Of a DNA stretch of 5,459 nt, positions 1 through 5,459 are shown piece by piece. A program made the translations under genes and the position numbers. Below the pieces are notes generated by a model. It made no database searches, was not told the DNA's origin, and worked only from the letters and a program-made list of their open reading frames with translations. The number at the start of each line of letters is the position of its first letter. The stretch's first letter is position 1. Source of the stretch: an uncultured Veillonella sp. (GTDB lineage: Bacteria; Bacillota_C; Negativicutes; Veillonellales; Veillonellaceae); contig CAAFRK010000033.1 of the NCBI GenBank assembly GCA_900765235.1, positions 1 through 5,459 of the forward strand, read 5' to 3'.

Positions 1-938
1 GCCAATTTTAACCATTCTTTATGAGGTCTCATTGGATAGCCTGCCATAATAGAGTTGGATGGTACATTACCTGTAATACCAGTTTTACCAGCAAATTGTA
101 CATTATCACCAATCGTAATATGACCAGTACAACCAGTTTGTCCAGCAAAGATAACATGATTACCACATTTAGTACTTCCGGCAATACCAACCTGAGCGAT
201 TAGGAAGCAATCTTCACCAATCTCAACATTGTGACCAAGATGAACAAGATTGTCAATCTTCGTACCACGACGTACTAAAGTAGAGCCCATTGTAGCATTG
301 TCGATAGTTGTACAAGAACCAACTTCAACATCATCTTCAAGAATAACATTACCAACTTGTGGTATATGTGTATGTACACCATTTTCTGTAGCAAAACCGA
401 AGCCTTCGCCACCAATTACTGCTTTAGCACGTAATACAACGCGTTTGCCTAAAATACAATTTTCATGAACAATAGCGCCAGCGTAAATATCAGAACCTTC
501 ACCAATACGCACATTGTGCCCAATATAAACATATGGACGAATTGTTACATCATCACCAATGACTGCATTATCATTAATAACACAATAGGCACCAATAGCA
601 ACATTTTTGCCAATTGTTACATTGTTACCAATAATAGCTGTGCTATGCACTTCTCTAGGAACAACAACAGGTGGATGGAAGAGTTCTAATACTTGTGCAA
701 ATGCTGCTTTTGCATTATCGACTACGATTTGTGCCATCGTTGCATCTTTCACTTCAGATTCAACGATCACAGCACCCGCTTGGCATAATGCAATATGTTC
801 AACATATTCACCTACTGCAAAAGTTATGGATTGTTTTACGGCTTGTTCAAAGCTACGTGTCTCAGTAATAACAATAGATGCATCGCCTATAACACGACCA
901 CCTACTAATGTTGCGAGTTCCTGTAAAGTTTTTTCCAA
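1..938 (-). CDS. lpxD: LpxD, UDP-3-O-acylglucosamine N-acyltransferase (3' end cut by window)
   Basis: LpxD transfers a 3-hydroxyacyl chain from acyl carrier protein to the 2-amino group of UDP-3-O-acyl-glucosamine, an early cytoplasmic step of lipid A synthesis. The visible 312 residues contain an N-terminal uridine-binding-type domain (about 1-97), then a long left-handed beta-helix of hexapeptide repeats (about 99-290; for example IIGNNVTIG and VIGDDVTI). The motif DNLVHLGHNVEIGE places the probable catalytic base at His236, matching E. coli His239. His273 in GHITIGD matches E. coli His276. The GEGFGF motif (178-182 region) is also typical. The start is TTG at 938-936: it follows a very strong Shine-Dalgarno, an in-frame TAA lies 10 codons upstream (968-966), and no ATG or GTG lies between. 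The family is about 340 aa, so roughly 30 C-terminal residues lie outside the window. The gap to the preceding ompH-like gene is 31 bp, which fits one operon. Family assignment is very secure. Confidence 0.96.
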   Translation of the reverse strand, partial: MEKTLQELATLVGGRVIGDASIVITETRSFEQAVKQSITFAVGEYVEHIALCQAGAVIVESEVKDATMAQIVVDNAKAAFAQVLELFHPPVVVPREVHSTAIIGNNVTIGKNVAIGAYCVINDNAVIGDDVTIRPYVYIGHNVRIGEGSDIYAGAIVHENCILGKRVVLRAKAVIGGEGFGFATENGVHTHIPQVGNVILEDDVEVGSCTTIDNATMGSTLVRRGTKIDNLVHLGHNVEIGEDCFLIAQVGIAGSTKCGNHVIFAGQTGCTGHITIGDNVQFAGKTGITGNVPSNSIMAGYPMRPHKEWLKL

Positions 939-944
939 GGTAAA

Positions 945-955
945 CTCCTCCCCCT
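945..955 (-). promoter_or_regulatory. Ribosome binding site of lpxD
   Basis: Read on the minus strand this is AGGGGGAGGAG, six bases before the TTG start of lpxD. It decides the start, because no ATG is available between the upstream in-frame stop and the conserved N-terminal domain. Its strength may offset the weak TTG codon. Confidence 0.85.
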
Positions 956-969
956 GTAATAATCCTTAA

Positions 970-1500
970 TTATTGTGCACTTTCCTCAGTATTAACTGCT
1001 GTAGTTTGACCTGCTTGTTGAGCATTTTGTTGTGCATCTTGTTGTTCTTGTGCTTTAGCCGCATTTTCAGCTTCTTTAATTTGGTCATCAGAAGCTTTGC
1101 CCATCTTCGCAATCAAATCATCAGTCACATCAGAGCCACCACCAACAACAGCACCTTTTTCAATAACAACATCAAGTTTTTTCTCTTTTACAAGTTCACC
1201 AACTTTTTGTTCTTGATATTGACGATATTCTTGTGCTTTTGCATTGGCAAAGGCGTTTAACTCTTGATTAGCTTGATTAAATACATTTTGTTTAGATGCT
1301 TCATCAGCGGCTGCAATTTTAGCATCTAGCTCAGCTTTTTTAGCGTTAATTTCTTTAGTGATTTCAATACCTTTTTCAGTGCTGTTTGCTACTTTCACGC
1401 TATCAACATAACCAATATTATTAGAGCCGCAACCACCTAAAATAGCCATAGAAGCCACTAAGGATGCACCTAATACTAAAGATTTAATACGTTTATTCAT
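970..1500 (-). CDS. OmpH/Skp-family periplasmic chaperone-like lipoprotein (third of three)
   Basis: This 176-aa protein belongs to the OmpH/Skp family, whose E. coli member is a trimeric periplasmic chaperone for unfolded outer-membrane proteins. Visible parts are a signal peptide with lipobox LGGC (residues 21-24, lipidation predicted at Cys24), a first beta strand (NIGYVDSVKVANS, 28-40), a charged Ala/Lys/Glu/Gln-rich helical region (about 42-107), and the C-terminal family signature KLDVVIEKGAVVGGGSDVTD (108-127). A Gln/Ala-rich tail (about 143-176) extends beyond the usual family end. E. coli Skp is soluble and about 161 aa, so lipid anchoring and the tail differ from that model. The start ATG has AAGGAG seven bases upstream. 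It lies only 11 bp after the previous gene, whose stop codon overlaps that AAGGAG, so the two are probably translationally coupled. Family membership is well supported; activity as a chaperone is inferred. Confidence 0.9.
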   Translation of the reverse strand: MNKRIKSLVLGASLVASMAILGGCGSNNIGYVDSVKVANSTEKGIEITKEINAKKAELDAKIAAADEASKQNVFNQANQELNAFANAKAQEYRQYQEQKVGELVKEKKLDVVIEKGAVVGGGSDVTDDLIAKMGKASDDQIKEAENAAKAQEQQDAQQNAQQAGQTTAVNTEESAQ

Positions 1501-1507
1501 AATATAA

Positions 1508-1513
1508 CTCCTT
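1508..1513 (-). promoter_or_regulatory. Ribosome binding site overlapping the upstream stop codon
   Basis: The minus-strand sequence TAAGGAG combines the TAA stop of the 323-aa gene (1514-1512) with the AAGGAG binding site of the lipoprotein gene, which begins seven bases later. Ribosomes ending on the upstream gene would stop directly on this site, which suggests translational coupling. Confidence 0.8.
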
Positions 1514-2483
1514 ATTGAACTCGATAGGACGCCTTCACTGCATCAGTAATATCAAGCCCCTTAATATTACCACCATCATCGATGATGACTAAATCCAAAT
1601 GTTGTTCCTCTGCAATAATTGCTACGCGCATACGAACATCTTCTAAAATGGCCTCATGAAGTGCACTCACTTCAGCTTCTTTATCTGAAAGCTTTTTAGC
1701 CCAAGAATCATTCCAGTCCTGTGCAACAGGTAAGTTATTATTAGCAATAATAGATTGTGCTTGTTGTTGTACCATAGTATCCCGTTTTGCAGCCAATTCC
1801 TTTTGTAAAGATGCTGCATATTGGTTAAGCTCTTCTTGCCCTTTTTGTTGCATAGGAGCAAGTTCTGCTTGTACTTTAGCCTTAATAGAGTCCACATCTA
1901 GATTAGATGGTTTTCTCTTAGCTAATAACTCCTTCAATCGTTCCTCTTTCTTAGCCTTCTCTGCCATAGCTGCTTCTTTTTGTGCATCATTAATGTATAC
2001 ACGAGCATCATAAGCATAAAGATCTAACTGTAGATTAACGATTTCTAAATCATATTCATTAGAGCTAACTTTTAACTCAGCCAAATATTTTTGCGTAAGT
2101 TCGTTTCGTTTTGCATTTAATTGCTGATTCAATTCATTTTCTTTTGTTGCAATACGAGTTTGCAATTCCACCGTAAGAGCATCTGACAAGGTTGAATCTA
2201 ATGCAAGAGATTTCAATTGTTCCTCTTGTGTCTCTGACTTGGCATTTAGAGCTTGTTGTTCAAGTTCATACTGACGTTGTAAAAGGTCCAATTCATTTTT
2301 AGCTTGTTTATAATCCTCATAAGAAGGATTAAACTCTAATACATCATCAATACGTACAACACCTATTGATACCCCATCAGGACTCTGCTGACGATTCGTC
2401 ACAAATCCATAGGCCCAAACCATAGCACATAATGCAACAACGAGAAATATGGCAAATCCGATATATCGTTTTTTCCCGTTCAT
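1512..2483 (-). CDS. Long OmpH/Skp-family protein with extended coiled-coil region (second of three)
   Basis: This 323-aa protein has the two ends of an OmpH/Skp domain separated by a helical section about twice the usual length. It begins with a basic N-terminus and hydrophobic segment (about 8-28). Cys19 is preceded by Leu, so it is not a good lipobox; an uncleaved inner-membrane anchor or an ordinary signal peptide is likely. The first beta strand and helix start are SIGVVRIDDVLEFNPSYEDY (39-58). Residues about 58-290 are very rich in Lys, Glu, Gln, Ala and Leu and look like a long alpha-helical hairpin. The C-terminal signature is LDLVIIDDGGNIKGLDITD (296-314). E. coli Skp has about 161 residues, so the tentacle-like helices would be far longer or doubled. 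Two segments, around 116-135 and 217-236, both carry ELNQ followed by Lys/Arg/Glu-rich helix, which hints at internal duplication. AAGGGAG lies seven bases before the ATG, and the gap to the preceding gene is 29 bp. A chaperone or periplasm-spanning role is inferred. Confidence 0.85.
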   Translation of the reverse strand: MNGKKRYIGFAIFLVVALCAMVWAYGFVTNRQQSPDGVSIGVVRIDDVLEFNPSYEDYKQAKNELDLLQRQYELEQQALNAKSETQEEQLKSLALDSTLSDALTVELQTRIATKENELNQQLNAKRNELTQKYLAELKVSSNEYDLEIVNLQLDLYAYDARVYINDAQKEAAMAEKAKKEERLKELLAKRKPSNLDVDSIKAKVQAELAPMQQKGQEELNQYAASLQKELAAKRDTMVQQQAQSIIANNNLPVAQDWNDSWAKKLSDKEAEVSALHEAILEDVRMRVAIIAEEQHLDLVIIDDGGNIKGLDITDAVKASYRVQ

Positions 2484-2512
2484 TGTCGTTCTCCCTTACA
2501 TAGAACTACAGT

Positions 2513-3001
2513 TTATTTTTTCGCATCATTAGCTAATTTTTTCAATACTTGATCTGTAATATCTACACCACCATATAATACAGTGTCTTTAGTCATTACA
2601 ACGCTAAGGCCTTTTGCATCACCCACAGCTTTTGCTGCTTCCATCGCTTTATCTTGAACGGATTTAGCAATTTCTTGATCTTTTTTTGCTAAGTTTTGAC
2701 GTGCTTCTTCAGCTAATTTTTGTTTAGTCGCATCATCTTGTGCTGCATCAATTTTAGCTTGTGTTTCTTGTTGTAATTGGCTTTGATAGCTCATGTATTC
2801 CTGAGCTGCAGAGATATAAATTGGATTATCTTGAGACATCATACGAGATGTATCGATAACACCAATTGTGCTGTTACCACTACTACCAGTTGGCGTAGCC
2901 ATTTGAGTATATGCCAATGCACCAATACCGATAATAAAAATAGCAGCAATGACGATGGAGAAAATTTTCACATTCGCCTTGTTGTTCATCATTCGCATCA
3001 T
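2513..3001 (-). CDS. OmpH/Skp-family outer membrane protein chaperone (first of three)
   Basis: At 162 aa this is the copy closest in size and layout to classical Skp, which binds unfolded outer-membrane proteins after export and delivers them towards BamA. A hydrophobic segment (about 13-31) follows a basic N-terminus. ALA at 28-30 is a possible signal peptidase cleavage site, but an uncleaved anchor is also possible, and there is no lipobox. The domain starts with STIGVIDTSRMMSQ (44-57), continues as a helix rich in Gln, Lys, Ala and Asp (about 62-129), and ends with the strong signature GLSVVMTKDTVLYGGVDITD (131-150). The chosen ATG at 3001-2999 has GAGGG nine bases upstream. Further ATG codons at 2998 and 2992 are in frame and would change the N-terminus only slightly. 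It follows bamA after a 107-bp gap with a hairpin, and precedes the long paralogue by 29 bp. The symbol skp or ompH would be reasonable but is ambiguous with three copies present. Confidence 0.92.
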   Translation of the reverse strand: MMRMMNNKANVKIFSIVIAAIFIIGIGALAYTQMATPTGSSGNSTIGVIDTSRMMSQDNPIYISAAQEYMSYQSQLQQETQAKIDAAQDDATKQKLAEEARQNLAKKDQEIAKSVQDKAMEAAKAVGDAKGLSVVMTKDTVLYGGVDITDQVLKKLANDAKK

Positions 3002-3059
3002 AATAGAGTGCCCTCATTTCTTTAAATTACTGCATCAAAGGATGCCATATAGAGATATT

Positions 3060-3092
3060 GGTGAAAGCCTCTTTAGAAAAGAGGCCTCCACC
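3060..3092 (-). other. Strong RNA hairpin between bamA and the first ompH-like gene
   Basis: In the sense (minus-strand) RNA the arms GGUGGAGGCCUCUUU and AAAGAGGCUUUCACC pair over 15 continuous base pairs around a three-base UCU loop. Thirteen pairs are Watson-Crick and two are G-U wobbles. In a plus-strand RNA the same two positions become A-C mismatches, so the complete stem forms only in the sense transcript. No U-run follows it (the next bases are AAUAUCUCUAUAU), so a standard intrinsic terminator is unlikely. It begins 16 bases after the bamA stop. More likely roles are mRNA stabilisation, RNase processing, or partial attenuation that sets different levels of bamA and the downstream genes. 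The structure is seen; the role is inferred. Confidence 0.7.
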
Positions 3093-3108
3093 ATATACAT
3101 TTACTATA

Positions 3109-5313
3109 TTAGAATTGTGTGCCGAAGCTGAAGTGGAATTTATTTTTATGTTTACCCACGCCATAATCAAGTTTAACTGGGCCAATTGGTGTAGTAATAC
3201 GAACACCAGCACCAACACCATAGTTAAATGTTTTCTTGCTATTGTACCAAGAAACATTTGGTGCATCCCATGCATCACCGATATCAGTGAACAATACACC
3301 ACTAACCTTTTTAACGATTGGGAAGCGGAATTCCAATGTAGCATTGTACATATACTTACCACGGAATTGATCATCTTCGTAACCACGTAAGGAATCAGCA
3401 CCGCCCAATGTGAATAATTGGCTATAAGGAGCATCACCTTGGATAAAGCCACCACGTGCACGGAATGCCAATACATTCTTAGCACCTAGTTTTTTATACA
3501 TACGTGCTTCAGCTGTGAATTTATAGAAGTCGAAGTCACCACCTAAACCATGACCAGCCCATTGTGCTGTATAGGAAATACGACGACCACGTGTTGGATC
3601 ATAGATATTGTCACGGGAATCGTATACTTTTTGCCATGTAATGGAATTAATACGGCCAAAGTTATTTTTCACATAATTATTAGACGCAAAATTCCAACTA
3701 CCACCAGTACTTGGATTAGTATTATTCCAATCATTGCCACTACCAGTTGTATTGGAAATAGCATCAGTATCATAACGATAACCAGAGCTATCATCGCTAT
3801 CCCACTTATAAGTGTCTTTACGAGATTCCAATGTCAAGTAGTCACGTGTATATTCTCCAGTTTGACGACCGAAGGAAATGTTGAAACCACGGGATTTCTT
3901 GTTATATTCAGCTACTTCATTACCATCTTCGTTATAATCTGTGTATTCATCTTCACGGTTGAAGAAGGAGAAGCCAAGGGATGTACCTTTGCTATCGATC
4001 CAAGGTTTCAAGTAAGAAATTTGGTAGTTTTTGTATTTTTTCTTACCACCGATTTCCCAGTGAACTTTGAATTTATCACCAGTACCGCGGAAGTTATCTT
4101 CACCAAATTCAATGATGCCCATCAAACCATCAGATTTGGAGTAACCAGCACCTAATGTAATAGTACCTGTTTTATGTTCCAAAACATCGATTTCAATGAT
4201 TACATTATTAGGATCTTGGTCACCAGGCAACATACGAACATTTACATCATCAAAGAAGCCAAGGTTGTATACGCGTTCTACAGAACGACGTACCAAGAAT
4301 TTATTAAAAGGTTTACCTTTCTTTTGAACGAATTCACGAGTAATAACTTTATCGCGTGTTTTCTTGTTACCAGCAGGAATGATATCCTCTACAATGCCTT
4401 CTACAATATGTACATGAAGCACACCTTGGTCATCTACGCGAATACCGTCAACGTGGGCCAACATATAGCCATCACGAGCATATGCTGCATTAATACCTTG
4501 AACTTTCTGGCCTACATATACGGAGTTAAGAACTTGACCTGGTTGTAAATCCATAAATTTAGTTAATACTTCAGAAGTATAAACTGTATTACCTTCGAAA
4601 GATACACCAGTAGTAATTGGATTTACTGTAACCGCAAAGTCCAATTTAACACCTTCAGGTACAGATGTGAATACAGGATTTACTTCAGAGAAGTATCCAG
4701 TGTTACCAAGGTTAGTTACGTCTTTGAATACACCATCAACAGATACAGCATCGCCGATTTTTTCTGACAAAATAGGCAATAGTTGTGCTTGTTGTTCAGC
4801 TGTTACACCCGAAATAGATAAACCAGTAATCAATTTACCTACATATGGGTTAATAGACTCAGCATTAGCAGCTGTAACATATTGAGCCTCTACAGTTGTA
4901 ACAGCTTGAGTTTGTCCATTTTCAGCAGCCTTATCAAGATCAGTACCACCAGTAGTTTTAGATACCATTTTTACTTGTTTGTCATCTGTTTTTAAAGCAG
5001 CATTATTAACTGTAACAGTTCCGTCAGAACCTTTAACTACAGTACCATCGCTAGATATAGTTGTATCACCACGAGCCGCTAAGATAGCTGCATCAGTTTC
5101 ATCTTGCGTTGTTGCAGGTGTAGCTGCATCAGCATTGTAAACTGCTTGTGTAGTAGTAGCATCATTAGTTGTAGCTGCACTAGTTGTTGTTGTGTTATTT
5201 AAATCTGGAGTATAGCCTGCTTGTACCTCTGCAGCAAATACACTGCCTGTTCCCATGACAGCAGTCAACACAGATGCTGCAAGCATACTTTTATAGGCTT
5301 TTGGTTTAAACAT
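3109..5313 (-). CDS. bamA: BamA, Omp85-family outer membrane protein assembly factor
   Basis: BamA folds and inserts beta-barrel proteins into the outer membrane. This 734-aa protein has a signal peptide with probable cleavage after VFA (25-27). A Thr/Ala-rich segment of low complexity follows (about 29-158), then three POTRA-like repeats (about 159-233, 234-311 and 312-384; the last contains YNLGFFDDV), then the 16-strand-type Omp85 barrel (about 385-734). Barrel signatures are YDSRDNIYDPTRGRRISY (564-581), the lid-loop motif LRGY (642-645), FTDIGDAW (675-682), GAGVRITTPIGPVKLDYG (701-718), and a terminal beta-signal FHFSFGTQF ending in Phe. E. coli BamA has five POTRA domains, so this one appears shorter in the periplasm. 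A Ser/Asn/Gly-rich stretch (about 503-549) is probably a surface loop. The ATG has AGGAGG five bases upstream, and an in-frame TAG at 5325-5323 excludes a longer form. It is the first gene of the visible operon. A TamA-like or other Omp85 paralogue is possible, but the linkage to skp-like genes and lpxD favours BamA. Confidence 0.95.
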   Translation of the reverse strand: MFKPKAYKSMLAASVLTAVMGTGSVFAAEVQAGYTPDLNNTTTTSAATTNDATTTQAVYNADAATPATTQDETDAAILAARGDTTISSDGTVVKGSDGTVTVNNAALKTDDKQVKMVSKTTGGTDLDKAAENGQTQAVTTVEAQYVTAANAESINPYVGKLITGLSISGVTAEQQAQLLPILSEKIGDAVSVDGVFKDVTNLGNTGYFSEVNPVFTSVPEGVKLDFAVTVNPITTGVSFEGNTVYTSEVLTKFMDLQPGQVLNSVYVGQKVQGINAAYARDGYMLAHVDGIRVDDQGVLHVHIVEGIVEDIIPAGNKKTRDKVITREFVQKKGKPFNKFLVRRSVERVYNLGFFDDVNVRMLPGDQDPNNVIIEIDVLEHKTGTITLGAGYSKSDGLMGIIEFGEDNFRGTGDKFKVHWEIGGKKKYKNYQISYLKPWIDSKGTSLGFSFFNREDEYTDYNEDGNEVAEYNKKSRGFNISFGRQTGEYTRDYLTLESRKDTYKWDSDDSSGYRYDTDAISNTTGSGNDWNNTNPSTGGSWNFASNNYVKNNFGRINSITWQKVYDSRDNIYDPTRGRRISYTAQWAGHGLGGDFDFYKFTAEARMYKKLGAKNVLAFRARGGFIQGDAPYSQLFTLGGADSLRGYEDDQFRGKYMYNATLEFRFPIVKKVSGVLFTDIGDAWDAPNVSWYNSKKTFNYGVGAGVRITTPIGPVKLDYGVGKHKNKFHFSFGTQF

Positions 5314-5318
5314 AAATT

Positions 5319-5324
5319 CCTCCT
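5319..5324 (-). promoter_or_regulatory. Ribosome binding site of bamA
   Basis: A consensus AGGAGG on the minus strand lies five bases before the bamA ATG. The in-frame TAG at its upstream edge (5325-5323) means that this ATG is the first possible start of the reading frame. Confidence 0.88.
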
Positions 5325-5360
5325 AGAACTCATCCCCATAAAAAGTTTACATCTTGTTTT

Positions 5361-5382
5361 ATAAAGACTAATAAATCTTTAT
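5361..5382 (-). repeat. A/U-rich inverted repeat at the predicted bamA transcription start
   Basis: The arms ATAAAGA and TCTTTAT are a perfect 7-base inverted repeat around an 8-base spacer (TTTATTAG), beginning one base after the predicted -10 element and spanning the expected start of transcription. It may be a weak hairpin at the 5' end of the mRNA or a binding site for a dimeric regulator. Short AT-rich palindromes are common by chance in such DNA, so the function is uncertain. Confidence 0.35.
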
Positions 5383-5383
5383 T

Positions 5384-5392
5384 ATTATAGCA
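5384..5392 (-). promoter_or_regulatory. Extended -10 promoter upstream of bamA
   Basis: The minus strand reads TGCTATAAT, a perfect extended -10 element (TG, one base, TATAAT) for a housekeeping sigma factor. No good -35 hexamer lies 16-18 bases upstream (TACTCA at the 17-base spacing), which fits the extended -10 class. The expected start, near 5377, would give a leader of about 64 bases before the bamA ATG. It is probably the promoter of the visible bamA-ompH-lpxD operon, though read-through from a gene beyond the right edge cannot be excluded. Confidence 0.65.
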
Positions 5393-5459
5393 TAAAATAC
5401 TGGGAATGAGTACTATATTAAACAAATTTTATGAAATTAATATGACTAGAATGTGCATA

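Noticed and set aside
607..969. Plus-strand 120-aa reading frame antisense to lpxD
   Set aside because: It mirrors the hexapeptide-repeat coding of lpxD. Ser/Thr/Cys-rich shadows of this kind are expected opposite such genes.
3032..3045. Second small hairpin (GCATC, four-base loop, GATGC) before the first ompH-like gene
   Set aside because: It has only five base pairs and no link to a known element, so chance explains it well enough.
3060..3092. Intrinsic terminator after bamA
   Set aside because: The stem is strong, but no U-run follows it in either direction, so standard intrinsic termination is not supported. It is listed as an RNA hairpin instead.
3070..3108. Internal promoter for the ompH-like genes, with a TATAGT-like -10 just after the bamA stop
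   Set aside because: No convincing -35 or extended -10 element accompanies it, and such hexamers are frequent in AT-rich gaps.
3027..3485. Minus-strand 152-aa reading frame overlapping the 3' end of bamA
   Set aside because: It lies in another frame of the clearly conserved BamA barrel, has no family resemblance, and its composition (many Met, His, Val and Leu) looks like out-of-frame coding sequence.
3550..4155. Plus-strand 201-aa reading frame antisense to bamA
   Set aside because: It is Thr/Ile-rich, as expected from the complement of barrel codons, has no ribosome binding site that I can see, and matches no known family.
5265..5339. Short upstream reading frame of about 24 codons overlapping the bamA start, beginning ATGGGGATG
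   Set aside because: No Shine-Dalgarno precedes it, and the AGGAGG inside it is placed for the bamA ATG. A leader peptide is not supported.
5418..5459. Possible tail of an upstream minus-strand gene ending in TAA at 5420-5418
   Set aside because: Only 13 codons are visible and they match nothing recognisable. The frame is open too briefly to claim a gene.

Overview
The window looks like chromosomal DNA from a diderm Firmicute of the class Negativicutes, most likely Veillonella or a close relative. It is AT-rich with strong AGGAGG-type ribosome binding sites, as in Firmicutes. Yet every gene serves a Gram-negative outer membrane: a BamA/Omp85 assembly protein, three Skp/OmpH-family proteins and the lipid A enzyme LpxD. 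The taxonomic call rests on gene order and on family resemblance recalled from memory, not on a search.

All genes are on the minus strand, so the cluster reads from right to left. 5314-5459 is a leader with an extended -10 promoter and an A/U-rich inverted repeat at the predicted transcription start. 3109-5313 is bamA (734 aa). 3002-3108 is a 107-bp gap with a strong 15-bp hairpin that pairs fully only in the sense RNA. 2513-3001, 1512-2483 and 970-1500 are three tandem Skp/OmpH-family genes of 162, 323 and 176 aa, separated by only 29 and 11 bp. From 938 to the left edge lies lpxD, which starts at TTG and is cut after 312 codons, before its C-terminal end. The plus strand carries no credible gene.

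The genes form a plausible outer-membrane biogenesis operon. Skp-like proteins would carry unfolded outer-membrane proteins across the periplasm, BamA would fold and insert them, and LpxD would make a lipid A precursor for the outer leaflet. Association of bamA, skp and lpxD is also known from proteobacteria and from the outer-membrane gene cluster of Negativicutes. lpxC, fabZ, lpxA and similar genes may follow beyond the left edge, but this cannot be seen here.

The unusual points are three adjacent Skp-like genes with different N-terminal anchoring signals (one a predicted lipoprotein, one with a greatly extended helical region), a BamA with three recognisable POTRA domains behind a roughly 130-residue Thr/Ala-rich segment, and the strand-specific hairpin between bamA and the first skp-like gene. 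I see no wholly new system.
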